NCBI RefSeq assembly: GCF_003605435.1
Contig: NZ_QXQB01000003.1
Span: 310,001 to 374,000 of the forward strand
Reading direction: 5' to 3'
DNA from: Paenibacillus pinisoli
Lineage (GTDB): Bacteria > Bacillota > Bacilli > Paenibacillales > Paenibacillaceae
DNA: 64,000 nt
Below are positions 8,501 to 17,741 of this stretch, piece by piece. Numbering within the stretch: the stretch's first letter is position 1; each line of letters starts with the position of its first letter. The notes under the pieces were generated by a model that saw only the letters and a list, made by a program, of their open reading frames with translations, was not told the origin of the DNA and did no database searches. Made by a program: the position numbers and the translations under genes.

Positions 8501-11236
8501 TCACCGCTCCAAAGCGTTCTGAATGACCAGACCATTGTACCCTTTCATACCCAGGTTGCTATCCAGCTCCGTGTAGCCCTCCGAATATTCGGTTCGCAGC
8601 GTGCCAAAGTCATGGAAGGTCCATTCAAACTCATCCAGCCTCAATAGTGCATCGAGATGGGCAACCCATCCCACCGCATAGAACAAATTAAACGCAAAGG
8701 TAACACGGATATTACCGTATTCGTCAAACCGCGCGTTGACCGGCTGCAAGGCAAAAGCGCGCGACGGATTCCCCTCCTTCTCCAGCTTCGCGAAGTCCGT
8801 CTTGAGCCGCTGGAAGCCAGGATTATGCCAAGCCTTCTCCGTAAATAACGAACGCAGCTTTACCCCGTCCATCTTGCCTTCCGGCAGCGCAATATCAGTC
8901 AGTCCCAGCGCCTGCTCCAGCCGGTTGGCATATCGCTCCACGACCGTGCGGATGCTTTCATACTCCTTCGTCCGGTCCTCGAGCGCAGTCAGCGTAAGCG
9001 TCTTGGCCCCGGTATCTGCCCTCCAGGTTAACTCCATGCGCTTGTCACCCACGTAGGACTGCATAATTGCCGTTTGCCCTGAGACGCCAACTGCCGATTC
9101 CTGATTCATAATGCATATCGACTCCGCTAATTGAACCCCTCCCGTGCCCGCGTAGCGGAATGTCAGCGGCGTTGCTTCCCCCTTCTCCGTCACTGCAAAG
9201 GCATATACATTGCTAGTTCCACTATCATAGCTAATATTAATCCGGGACTGATGCGTCAGCAGCATAACGAGATCGTATCCGTCCATTGACCACACCTTCA
9301 TCTCTCCAACAGGCTGTTCCAACAGAAGCTCCGTCTCTTCCAAAGCAGGAAGACTGACTTTTTGTCCGGCAGCATTAATGAACTCTACATCATATCGTCC
9401 AAAATACCGCCGCGCTCCCTTATATTGCTCAAGCTCCCCTTCTTGAGATCTTACCTGCAGCGTGCCGTAGCGGCTCTTGCCCATTGCGCGAATCTCATTG
9501 CCGGGCAGTCGAACCAAGGTATCGTGATTCTCCTTCCACCAATCCGCCGAAGGTTTACGGGCCATTTCACCCGGCAAGAGAGGCAGCCCCTCCGTATTGC
9601 GCTCCGGCTCCGCCCGCGTATTCATATAATAATAGGAGCTTTCATTGCGATCCTTGAACATGAGCCAATTGCCAGCCACCTGGTACAGCTGCTGCTCCGA
9701 CGAGTTTGTGCTGTATACCATACGCAGCGACTTAGTCTCTTCATTCCATTCAAAAATGCGCCTCTGCATGTCAGCATCGGCCACGTTGATATACAAGCTT
9801 CCGCCGGTATGATGCGTCCACCCCTTCACATCCGGCGTCCATATCCGTTTGCTCTGCTGATCAAGGTATACGAAAGCCTTGGAATCATAGGTTCCTCCAG
9901 CAGTCCGGAGCGTCAGCGTCTCGCCGTTTGCCAGCTTGGTTGCGTCCTGCTCCATGCGGTAAGCCGCTAGCTTGCCAGTACGCACATCATATTCTTTATA
10001 GACGATGTCGCCTTTGCTCCAGACTGCCCTTGATCTCTCTACCGGGCGATAGCTCTCAATTAACAAGCGATGCTCGTCCAGCCAATCGTACACGCTGAGC
10101 CGCTCACCGCTCCCGGCATGAAGCACTCGCGACCTCTCTCCATTCGCATCATAAAAGGCAATGTGCTGCGCGAAAACAACGGGTCCGCTGTCATAATTGA
10201 CCCCCATCTCCTCGCCTTTCTTCGCATATTCCAGAAAAAATCGGCTGCTTTCTTTATTCCATACCAAGCCCGAATCCGACAGCTGCATGCCATCGTCGAT
10301 ACTGAACAGCTTGAATATCTTGCCGCTTTTCGAATCCGCAACCATAAAGTGATTGCTGATATCGATTGGATCTTTTGCTGTAAAAGAGTAGGCGAATCTC
10401 TCCAGGTCAGGCGTCGGGTACATGAGCGGCCTGGACGGGCCGCCGCTGCCGGCATCACCCGTCGCTGGGTAGGTCTGGCCTCTATGCCCAATGAGCTTGA
10501 ACCCTTCCAGGTCCATCAGCCATCTCTTGCCCTCATAGCTCGTCAGCATGACCTCAACTACATGTCCCCTCTCATTCCATTCATAGTGGGCGCTTAGCAG
10601 AAAGTCGCGTTCCTCGTCGCTGTCCGGATGAACCTTCCAAAAGACTGGGAGAGTGAGCAAATTCCCGCTGCCCAATTGAAGCACGACAAGCTGGTATTGT
10701 ATGACCTCTCCTTCCATCAAGCGTCTAATAAACATCACTTCATGCTCGTTCAGAATCTTGACCTTGGGATAGTAATAATGCTTTATTTCTTGTTCTTCCG
10801 TATACAAAGGGAATGTATCAACTTGGCCGCTATCTGGCCGAACGACGACAAGATCATACTGCTTCACCCATCTCCGTTCGTGATCACCCGTTTCGACCTC
10901 CCTCTCCACCATATGAACCGCCATATTCCCCATTGCGTCTTCAGCCACGCTGTTCATATACAAAGCATCGCCCTTGTCCAATACCAACCGGATACCGCCT
11001 ACGGCCGGCTGCAAGTATGCGTTCAACGGCGGAATACCGTCTTCGCCGCTCTCCTTCACGACCGTTGACAGAGGCTGCTCTGCCTGATCAGGCGGAGCTA
11101 TGTTTATCGTAAGCGGAGTTTCCACAGCCTCAAGCGCAGGCTGATTCATATCCCCCGGCTTCTCCAATGCCGGAATAATCAGAAGCAAAATAATAACTGC
11201 AGATACGAGCGCCATCATAATCATTTGTCGAATCAT
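8501..11236 (-). CDS. Large membrane-anchored protein of unknown function
   Basis: This is a 911-aa protein with one N-terminal transmembrane helix (about residues 5-23, MMALVSAVIILLLIIPAL) that acts as an uncleaved anchor. The large remainder is rich in beta strands and aromatic residues, with repeated blade-like segments (for example YDLVVVRPDSGQVDTFPL and FMVADSKSGKIFKLFSI), so a beta-propeller outside the membrane is plausible. The last 150 residues, from about EYESIRTVVERYANRLEQALGL, are a different alpha/beta domain. I recognise no enzymatic motif. The ATG has AAGGAGAAG in front. It is a single gene, divergent from the ParB-like gene, and its 3' end abuts repeat array 1. Confidence 0.75.
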   Translation of the reverse strand: MIRQMIMMALVSAVIILLLIIPALEKPGDMNQPALEAVETPLTINIAPPDQAEQPLSTVVKESGEDGIPPLNAYLQPAVGGIRLVLDKGDALYMNSVAEDAMGNMAVHMVEREVETGDHERRWVKQYDLVVVRPDSGQVDTFPLYTEEQEIKHYYYPKVKILNEHEVMFIRRLMEGEVIQYQLVVLQLGSGNLLTLPVFWKVHPDSDEERDFLLSAHYEWNERGHVVEVMLTSYEGKRWLMDLEGFKLIGHRGQTYPATGDAGSGGPSRPLMYPTPDLERFAYSFTAKDPIDISNHFMVADSKSGKIFKLFSIDDGMQLSDSGLVWNKESSRFFLEYAKKGEEMGVNYDSGPVVFAQHIAFYDANGERSRVLHAGSGERLSVYDWLDEHRLLIESYRPVERSRAVWSKGDIVYKEYDVRTGKLAAYRMEQDATKLANGETLTLRTAGGTYDSKAFVYLDQQSKRIWTPDVKGWTHHTGGSLYINVADADMQRRIFEWNEETKSLRMVYSTNSSEQQLYQVAGNWLMFKDRNESSYYYMNTRAEPERNTEGLPLLPGEMARKPSADWWKENHDTLVRLPGNEIRAMGKSRYGTLQVRSQEGELEQYKGARRYFGRYDVEFINAAGQKVSLPALEETELLLEQPVGEMKVWSMDGYDLVMLLTHQSRINISYDSGTSNVYAFAVTEKGEATPLTFRYAGTGGVQLAESICIMNQESAVGVSGQTAIMQSYVGDKRMELTWRADTGAKTLTLTALEDRTKEYESIRTVVERYANRLEQALGLTDIALPEGKMDGVKLRSLFTEKAWHNPGFQRLKTDFAKLEKEGNPSRAFALQPVNARFDEYGNIRVTFAFNLFYAVGWVAHLDALLRLDEFEWTFHDFGTLRTEYSEGYTELDSNLGMKGYNGLVIQNALER

Positions 11237-11344
11237 TCGCTCTTCTCCTTATGCTCTTAATAATGCTTGCAGCCTAGTAGACGGTATAAATATTGAAATT
11301 GTTACACTTTTTTACAAAATAAACGAGTGTAGTCCAATTTCTTC

Positions 11345-11373
11345 TACATGTCCGGCGTAGTCTGGTATATAAT
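11345..11373 (+). promoter_or_regulatory. Possible promoter of the ParB-like gene
   Basis: A perfect -10 TATAAT (11368-11373) lies 17 bp from a poor -35 (TACATG, 11345-11350). It is about 59 bp before the GTG start. Confidence 0.4.
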
Positions 11374-11431
11374 AGGGTCGTCCCATTCGGACATCTCCAT
11401 ACGAGAATGACAGATACGAAGGAGAATGAAC

Positions 11432-12538
11432 GTGGATATCATTGAACTTCCGATTGCGCTTATTGATGAAGACAAAGATCAGCCCAGATACCAGTTCGAC
11501 GAGGAAGCGCTGCAAGAGCTCATGCGCAGCATCGAAGAGCTTGGCTTGCTGTCGCCGATTAAAGTAAGAACGACCTCGGACGGACGCTACAAAATCATAT
11601 ATGGTAACAGACGCTACAAAGCGACCGAGCGGCTCGGACGCGCTACCATTCCTTGCATCGTCAGCAATACAACCGATGAAATGGAAATTTATCTGGAGCA
11701 GATTGCAGAGAATTTGACCCGGGAAGGCTTCTCGCCGATTGAAGAAGCGGAAGCTTTTGATAAACTGATGAATGATTCCAGATTCCGCAGCTCGCTTAAA
11801 TTCCTGGCGGCAAAGCTCGGAAAGCCGGAAAGCTATATCAAAAATAAATGCGAGCTGCTGAAATTCAGCAATGCCGTGAAAAAGCTGATCGTCAGCGGCG
11901 TCGAGATCCGCAAGGACAAGCTGACAGAGGATCAGCTCATGCCGCTGAAGGATCTGCCGATGGAGCATCGCGATCCGCTGGCGCTTATTGCCGCCCGTGA
12001 CGAGCTTCCCGTCAGCGACGTGAAGAAGATTGCCAAGCTGTTCAAGGACAAGACGATCTCGGACAGCACCAAAGAAAAGCTGCTGCTGAAGTCGGGACCA
12101 GGACTCATCGAAACCTGGTCGGTCTATGAGCAGAACCGGAAGGAGCGCGCCCGCCAGCAGGAGGAGCCTAAGCCTCAGAAGCCGGCCGCCCCAAGCGCCA
12201 GCCCAGCTGCAGCCGGCTCCGCCCCAAGCGTAACACCGCCCGAGAGCAAGCCGGCCGCTCCAGCCCATCCGAATCCGGCGGGACAAGCTGAGCCCGCTGC
12301 CGCTGCAGGTTCCGCAGCTGCGGCGCAGGCCACAGCGCAAGCTGCTGCTCCATCCGTCAGCGCGCAGCCTGCCGATTTGCTCGCTCAATTGCAAGCGCAG
12401 CTGAAGCAGCAAGATGAGCTGGCCGCGCAGCTTATCGCTCTCGACAAGGCTAACGGCGGCGTGTTGTTCCCGCATGAAATTGATGACATCATCACGCAAT
12501 TAGAGAAGCAGCTCGCCCAGTGGAAAGCGCTTCTGTAA
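11432..12538 (+). CDS. ParB/Spo0J-like nuclease-fold DNA-binding protein (orphan)
   Basis: This is a 368-aa protein with ParB architecture. An N-terminal ParB/Srx domain (about residues 1-95) carries IKVRTTSDGRYKIIYGNRRYKA, where GNRR replaces the usual GERR CTP-binding box. Next comes box III (ENLTREGFSPIEEAEAF) and a helix-turn-helix region (about 120-150). After residue 235 there is a linker of about 90 residues almost wholly Ala, Pro, Ser and Gln, then a C-terminal coiled coil (LLAQLQAQLKQQDELAAQL). GTG 11432 is the better start because GAAGGAG lies seven bases upstream; the ATG at 11426 is only one base from it. No parA, gidA or other origin gene is nearby, so this is not the chromosomal parB locus. 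Confidence 0.8.
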   Translation: MDIIELPIALIDEDKDQPRYQFDEEALQELMRSIEELGLLSPIKVRTTSDGRYKIIYGNRRYKATERLGRATIPCIVSNTTDEMEIYLEQIAENLTREGFSPIEEAEAFDKLMNDSRFRSSLKFLAAKLGKPESYIKNKCELLKFSNAVKKLIVSGVEIRKDKLTEDQLMPLKDLPMEHRDPLALIAARDELPVSDVKKIAKLFKDKTISDSTKEKLLLKSGPGLIETWSVYEQNRKERARQQEEPKPQKPAAPSASPAAAGSAPSVTPPESKPAAPAHPNPAGQAEPAAAAGSAAAAQATAQAAAPSVSAQPADLLAQLQAQLKQQDELAAQLIALDKANGGVLFPHEIDDIITQLEKQLAQWKALL

Positions 12539-12541
12539 CCT

Positions 12542-12588
12542 GAATAGGCTGCACGGAGTCTCCTTGGCTCCGGCAGCCTATTCTTTTA
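12542..12588 (+). terminator. Rho-independent terminator of the ParB-like gene
   Basis: An 11-bp stem (GAATAGGCTGC / GCAGCCTATTC) with an inner GGAGTC...GGCTCC pairing is followed by TTTTAC, four bases after the stop codon. Confidence 0.85.
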
Positions 12589-12657
12589 CGCGCATACAGA
12601 AGCCCTGCTTCTTCGCATATTTTCCAGCCCGCAGGAGCACCTTATTCTGGAGCGGGT

Positions 12658-13419
12658 ATGGCGATGCTCCCGTTCCAACTGCTCGATCAGGAGGGATGCA
12701 AGCTGGCTTTTCTCAAAGACTCGCTGCTCGTCATCGGCCGCATCTATACGATCTATCCGCTGCTCCTGGCGATCACCTTGTATATGGGGAGGCGCTCGAT
12801 CGGACAGCTGCCCGTCTTCGACTTTCTGATCTTCCTATCGCTCGGCTCGGTGGTGGGCGCCGATATTGCCGATCCAAGAGTTCAGCATGTCCATACCGCT
12901 GTTGCGATTATTGCGATTGGCATTATGCAGAAGCTGTTTTCTTACTTTCTGATCAAAAGCGGCAAGTTCGGCAAATGGATGACCTTCGAGCCCGTCGTCG
13001 TATTAAAGGACGGACAGTTCCTGCGCAAGAACCTGAAGAAGCTTCAATATAGCGTGGATGATATTTTACGGATGCTGAGAGAACAAAGCATATTCGACGC
13101 CGCGCAGGTCGAGGTCGCGATTCTGGAGGGCAACGGCGAGCTAAGCGTCCTGAAGAAAGCGATACATCAGGAGACAACGCCGTCCATGCTTGGCATCCCG
13201 AATAGCTCGCTCGGCCTCTCTTACGCAGTCGTGAAGGAAGGGAAGCCCCAGTTGCTCACGCTAGGCGCTCTCCATCTCAGCGAGGAATGGCTGGAGCAGG
13301 AACTGAACAGCCTGAACCTAAAAATAGAGGGCGTGTTTTTCGCCACCTTGGACGAAAGCAAAAAACTGACCGTCACATCCTATCATCAGGAGCCTGCGGT
13401 AGAAGTTTTTTTCCGTTAA
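12658..13419 (+). CDS. DUF421 (YetF family) membrane protein
   Basis: This is a 253-aa protein of the YetF/YdfS/YrbG family. Three N-terminal transmembrane helices (about residues 22-40, 50-68 and 78-96) are followed by two copies of the cytosolic alpha/beta DUF421 fold (EPVVVLKDGQFLRKNLKKLQYSVDDILRMLR, then a second half ending VEVFFR). Related proteins in spore formers include inner-membrane proteins linked to germination; the role of this one is unknown. The ATG at 12658 follows GGAGCGGGT; an ATG two codons on is an alternative. It is a single gene ended by a strong shared hairpin. Confidence 0.85.
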   Translation: MAMLPFQLLDQEGCKLAFLKDSLLVIGRIYTIYPLLLAITLYMGRRSIGQLPVFDFLIFLSLGSVVGADIADPRVQHVHTAVAIIAIGIMQKLFSYFLIKSGKFGKWMTFEPVVVLKDGQFLRKNLKKLQYSVDDILRMLREQSIFDAAQVEVAILEGNGELSVLKKAIHQETTPSMLGIPNSSLGLSYAVVKEGKPQLLTLGALHLSEEWLEQELNSLNLKIEGVFFATLDESKKLTVTSYHQEPAVEVFFR

Positions 13420-13481
13420 AGCATCAAGCAGGGAAAAGAATCGGCAGCTTACAATTCCACAAGACATCATCTCTCACTCAC

Positions 13482-13519
13482 AAAAAACAGCCTTGGCCGT
13501 TAACCGGCCAAGGCTGTTT
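13482..13519 (-). terminator. Terminator between convergent DUF421 and DHA2 genes
   Basis: A perfect 15-bp stem (AAACAGCCTTGGCCG / CGGCCAAGGCTGTTT) with loop TTAAC. The A run at 13482-13487 gives a U tract on the minus transcript; the plus side has only TTTC, so it serves mainly the efflux gene. Confidence 0.9.
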
Positions 13520-13541
13520 CGCATACAAGCGAGTGTCAAAA

Positions 13542-15038
13542 CTAGTGTCCGATTACCGCAGGTTCCGGACTGTCTCCGCCGACAGCTGCCGATTCCTCCT
13601 TCTGCTGCTTCGGCTTGCGGAGCAGAAGCGTCAGCGCGACTCCCGCCGATACGAGGCATGCGGATAAGAAGAATGTATCGCCGTAAGCCGCAACAACGGC
13701 GGTCAGCGGATTGGTTTCCGCTCCCGTCCTTGCGGCGTGGAATGTCATCTGCGACGTTAGATAGCCGGTAAGGCCGGCAGCCGCGAATGAGACGACAACC
13801 TGCTGGGCTGCAGTGGTCATCGGCGTAACACGGCCTACCAGATGACGCGGCGCAGCGCTTAGAACATGCGTGTTGAGCGGCATCATCGAGAAGCCCATGC
13901 CAAGACCCATGACGGAGATGCACACCATAATCAGCCATAACGGAGTATCCATTGAAAGGCCGGATAAGATGAACAAGGCAATGGACACGACGGATAAGCC
14001 GCAGATGGCGAGCGGGCGGGCGCCAATCTTGTCGAACAATCGTCCGCTGATTGGCATACCGATCGCAGCACAGATGGCATAAGGCATTAGAATCCAGCCC
14101 GACTCAAGCGCGCTATAATGCATGACCCCTTGCAGATAGAGCGGCACAATCAGCAAGGCGCCGAACAATGCCAGCTGTATGACCCATGTCAAGACGATGC
14201 CGCGTGTAAAGTCGGACGACTTGAACGCTCTCAGCTCCAGCAGCGGCTGCTTCTGCCTCAGTTCTACGATGATGAATAGAATGAGCGCAATGCCGCCCAC
14301 GGTCAAGCCTGTAATGGCCGATGCGCTGGTCCAGCTCGTGCCGCCTTCGCTTACGCCGAATGCCAGCATGGAGAAGGCAATCGGCGCAAGGCACATGCCG
14401 ATAATGTCCAGATGCGGCGCGGCATGGCGGGCGGACTTCGGCAAATATTTATAGCCGAGAATGAAAGCGATAATGCCGATAGGCAGATTGATCATGAAAA
14501 TCCAGTGCCAGCTGACCGAATCGACCAGCCATCCCGACAGCACCGGGCCGAATGCCGGTGCAATCAGCATGGGGATGCCTAGCACGCCCATAATGGAGCC
14601 GCGGCGTTCCGGAGGCGCAAGCTTGAATACCATAGCCATGCCGATCGGTCCCACCATTCCGCCCCCCAAGCCTTGTATAATGCGGAACAGGATCAGCTGT
14701 TCCGGCGTTTGCGCAATGCCGCACAATACAGAGCCGATCGTGAATAGGGCTATTGTCGTCATAAAAATTTGCTTAATGCCGAATTTATCCGACATCCAGC
14801 CTGCAAGCGGAATAACGGCGGATAAAGCCAGCGTATAGCCGGTGATCGTCCATTGAATCGTCTTCAGATCGGTGTCGAAGTATTCCACTAGCTTTGGAAT
14901 GGCGTTGTTGACGACTGTGCTGTCGAGAATAACCATAATCATCCCGACCACAATCGCGATGAGCGGCGGCAGAATCGCTTTTAGCGAGAAGCTGCCTTCT
15001 TCTGGTGCTGGCGGATTCGTTGGCTTAAGAGTAGTCAT
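13542..15038 (-). CDS. DHA2 family MFS drug efflux permease (EmrB/QacA type)
   Basis: This is a 498-aa polytopic protein with about 14 transmembrane helices, the DHA2 drug:proton antiporter layout. It carries motif D1 near the first helix (MVILDSTVVNNAIP), a motif A variant (GWMSDKFGIKQIF) and antiporter motif C (GIPMLIAPAFGPVLSGWLV). It is expected to export lipophilic or cationic toxic compounds. ATG 15038 follows AGCAGGGA; the ATG seven codons upstream (15059) has no ribosome site. It lies just downstream of helD on the same strand (37 bp), with no terminator between, so the two are probably co-transcribed. Confidence 0.87.
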   Translation of the reverse strand: MTTLKPTNPPAPEEGSFSLKAILPPLIAIVVGMIMVILDSTVVNNAIPKLVEYFDTDLKTIQWTITGYTLALSAVIPLAGWMSDKFGIKQIFMTTIALFTIGSVLCGIAQTPEQLILFRIIQGLGGGMVGPIGMAMVFKLAPPERRGSIMGVLGIPMLIAPAFGPVLSGWLVDSVSWHWIFMINLPIGIIAFILGYKYLPKSARHAAPHLDIIGMCLAPIAFSMLAFGVSEGGTSWTSASAITGLTVGGIALILFIIVELRQKQPLLELRAFKSSDFTRGIVLTWVIQLALFGALLIVPLYLQGVMHYSALESGWILMPYAICAAIGMPISGRLFDKIGARPLAICGLSVVSIALFILSGLSMDTPLWLIMVCISVMGLGMGFSMMPLNTHVLSAAPRHLVGRVTPMTTAAQQVVVSFAAAGLTGYLTSQMTFHAARTGAETNPLTAVVAAYGDTFFLSACLVSAGVALTLLLRKPKQQKEESAAVGGDSPEPAVIGH

Positions 15039-15075
15039 AGATCCCTGCTTTCTGCTCATTTGAGCTTAATATCGA

Positions 15076-17493
15076 TTAATAGGAAGCTTGCTCATATAAA
15101 TCCGCAGGCAGCGCCTGCACGAATGGCGACCAGTCTCCCGTTGTATACAGATGAAGCCGGTGCATAGCTCGCGTGCACGCCGTATAGAGAAGCTTTCGTT
15201 CGTGTTCCTGACCGTAAGTCTCCGTAGAAGCGTCCCAGACCAATACCGCATCGAACTCGACACCTTTGGCGAGGTACACAGGAATAACCATTACTCCTTT
15301 CTCAAAAACCGGCGTTTCCTTCGTAATGAGCTGCAGAGCCTCGACTTCATGCATGCGCAGAGCGTCATACACCTCGCGGCTTTCGGCTGCGGTTTTCGTA
15401 ATGATGGCGATGGAGTCGTAGCCCTCGGCGATGAGCGAAGCGATATCTCCCGCCACCTGCGCAGTGCGCTTCTCGCCGCTCCCCATTGTCGCCAGCAAGG
15501 GCTTTTGCCCTCTCCGGTCGAACGGCATAATGGCATCCCCGCCTGGAAGCATTAATTTCGTAAACTCAACGATCTCTTTCGTTGAGCGATAGCTGCGCAG
15601 CAGGCGGATCAGGGTCGTCTCATCTGCGCCATAGAGGCGAACCAGCGGCGAATTCGACGCGTCCAGGCTTGTAGCCTGCATGAAGATCGCCTGACCGAAA
15701 TCGCCAAGCACCGTCATCCGGGCGCGAGGAAAGAGCTTTCTCACATATTCATATTGGAACGGCGAATAATCCTGCCCCTCATCGATGAAGACATGCCGAA
15801 CCTCCGTATTCGTCCGAACGCCTTCAATCAGTTCCTTTAAATACAAATATGGAGTCGCATCCTCGTAATACAATGCCTGCGCGTCCAGCCTGTCTCGGGT
15901 CTGCCTGCAAATTTCAGGCCACAGAGCAGGAAGCTCCTCCCGATTAGTCCTCTCCCGATAAACGGCCTCGCTCTCGAATAGCTGGCCATATATGCTTTTG
16001 ACATCGATAAAAGAGAACTTTCGGACACCCTTCCTAAGCGGTTTGAAGCTCTCCTTTGCCACTCTTTGGCGAAGCAGGTCTTCCTCCTTCGAGGCAAAGT
16101 CAAAGTCGCCTTCATCTTCCCGGCGCTTGTTCATTAATTTCTCGCGAACGGAGGTGAAGTGCTCCGTCAGGTCGAATAGCTCCTTCTCCTTATGCAGCGA
16201 TCGGAATGCCTCCGCATATTGCTCATTGTCCAGATAATTCAGCTCTTCCTCCACCCAAGACGCCGCTCGTTCCTTGCGTTCCAGCAAAGTCAGCTCATCC
16301 AGCAGCCATTCCTGCAGCAGGGCGATTCGATTGTACAGGGGCAGGGAGCGTTCATAATCGTAAAATGCAGCCCGCATACGCTCTGCGGTGATCAGTGTGC
16401 GGTTTCGAAAACGTATAGGTTTGAATCGCATGCCTTCCCGGCCCAGCCAGTTCCCGTAGTTCTGCAGGTCTTGCAGGAAAGACTCCGATGATTTGTATTT
16501 CATCCCTTGCAGCCTGGCCTCATAGCCTGGCTCTTCTTGCGCAGTCAGCACATATTCGATCCCGTCAAACGGGTCCTCCAGCTGCAGCGTGGAACCGAGC
16601 CAGTAGTCGAGATATTCTTGAAAGGTCGTCTGCTGCATATTCTCTTCGCCAAGCTCCGGGAGGACGGTGGAGATATAGCTGGCAAACATCGTATTGGGCG
16701 AAAAAAGCACGATCTGATCAGCCTTTATCGTCTCGCGGTATTTGTACAGCAGATACGCGACACGCTGCAAAGCCGCCGATGTTTTGCCGCTCCCCGCGGC
16801 GCCTTGGACGATTAGCATCCGGCTCTTGTCATTGCGGATAATGGCATTTTGCTCTTTCTGAATCGTGGCTACAATGCTTTTCATTTGCGAGTCCGCGCCT
16901 TTGCCAAGCACCTGCTGCAGCAATTCATCTCCGATCGTCTCGCTTGCGTCGAACATATTGCGGATTTGCCCGTTTTGAATTTGATATTGGCGCTTGAGCT
17001 CCATCACTCCTTCGATTTGCCCTACCGGCGTGACATAGGCCGCCGGGCCCGGAGAGCAATCGTAATACATGCTCGCAATGGGCGTACGCCAGTCATAAAT
17101 TAGGAAGCTTAGTCCGTCATCGTCTACGAAGGAGGATACGCCGATATAGATCTGCTCGTTCTGGCTAGCGCCCTCCTCTTGAAAGTCGATGCGTCCAAAA
17201 TAAGGGGACGGAAGCAGACGATTCATGTTCCGCCATTGCTGCTTGAGGAGCTTGTGGCCGCGCTCCCGTTCCGCCAATATCGCCGATTGCTGGTTAATCG
17301 AGTAGAAGGACTCTTCGAAATCTTCATACGTGCTTGTGTTGATCGTCACTTCTTCCCAAAACCGCCTCCGGATATCCGCCGCCTGGTCGTACAGGCCGCC
17401 AACTTCCGGCTCCAGCTCGCTGATTCTCGTCTGAAGCTTGTTCCTGACCCAATCCAGCCGCTTCTGCTCCTGCTGCCAATTGTTTGTATCCAT
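15076..17493 (-). CDS. helD: RNA polymerase recycling motor HelD (UvrD-like ATPase)
   Basis: This is an 805-aa superfamily 1 helicase-like ATPase. The N-terminal coiled coil (EQKRLDWVRNKLQTRISELEPEV) is the arm that enters the RNA polymerase secondary channel in characterised HelD proteins. Walker A is VQGAAGSGKTSAALQRV; motif II and partners are VFIDEGQDYSPFQYEY, and motif VI is LLYTACTRAMHRLHLY. HelD releases stalled RNA polymerase from nucleic acid with ATP hydrolysis; some actinobacterial relatives protect against rifamycins. The frame continues upstream to a TTG at 17571, but ATG 17493 fits family starts and lies downstream of the promoter at 17590-17617. The efflux pump follows 37 bp downstream. 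Confidence 0.88.
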   Translation of the reverse strand: MDTNNWQQEQKRLDWVRNKLQTRISELEPEVGGLYDQAADIRRRFWEEVTINTSTYEDFEESFYSINQQSAILAERERGHKLLKQQWRNMNRLLPSPYFGRIDFQEEGASQNEQIYIGVSSFVDDDGLSFLIYDWRTPIASMYYDCSPGPAAYVTPVGQIEGVMELKRQYQIQNGQIRNMFDASETIGDELLQQVLGKGADSQMKSIVATIQKEQNAIIRNDKSRMLIVQGAAGSGKTSAALQRVAYLLYKYRETIKADQIVLFSPNTMFASYISTVLPELGEENMQQTTFQEYLDYWLGSTLQLEDPFDGIEYVLTAQEEPGYEARLQGMKYKSSESFLQDLQNYGNWLGREGMRFKPIRFRNRTLITAERMRAAFYDYERSLPLYNRIALLQEWLLDELTLLERKERAASWVEEELNYLDNEQYAEAFRSLHKEKELFDLTEHFTSVREKLMNKRREDEGDFDFASKEEDLLRQRVAKESFKPLRKGVRKFSFIDVKSIYGQLFESEAVYRERTNREELPALWPEICRQTRDRLDAQALYYEDATPYLYLKELIEGVRTNTEVRHVFIDEGQDYSPFQYEYVRKLFPRARMTVLGDFGQAIFMQATSLDASNSPLVRLYGADETTLIRLLRSYRSTKEIVEFTKLMLPGGDAIMPFDRRGQKPLLATMGSGEKRTAQVAGDIASLIAEGYDSIAIITKTAAESREVYDALRMHEVEALQLITKETPVFEKGVMVIPVYLAKGVEFDAVLVWDASTETYGQEHERKLLYTACTRAMHRLHLYTTGDWSPFVQALPADLYEQASY

Positions 17494-17543
17494 CTCTCGA
17501 TCAACACACTCCTTTTTCCATTTTTCTGGGTTAAAAAAGGGCA

Positions 17544-17572
17544 TTGACAAATCAAAACTCAAGATGTACAAT
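17544..17572 (+). promoter_or_regulatory. Consensus sigma-A promoter with no gene downstream
   Basis: TTGACA (17544-17549) and TACAAT (17567-17572) are spaced by exactly 17 bp. It reads rightwards, away from helD, into repeat array 2, where no coding region exists. A plus-strand terminator follows at 18411-18448. Confidence 0.65.
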
Positions 17573-17589
17573 TAAAGTGGGAATAAAAC

Positions 17590-17617
17590 TGAATACATCC
17601 ATTTTGTGAAATGTCAA
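17590..17617 (-). promoter_or_regulatory. Probable promoter of helD
   Basis: On the minus strand TTGACA (17617-17612) and TATTCA (17595-17590) are spaced by 16 bp, giving a leader of about 90 bases to ATG 17493. It is divergent from the plus promoter at 17544. Confidence 0.6.
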
Positions 17618-17741
17618 TGACGCTATCGATTATATCATAGCGCTATTTTGCGTTCAATTGGTTTTTTGTGTATTTTATTAAAAATGTAGATGAATTTATT
17701 GGGCGGCAGATTCGATCCCCTCCCCCTTGCCTAAATCATGA

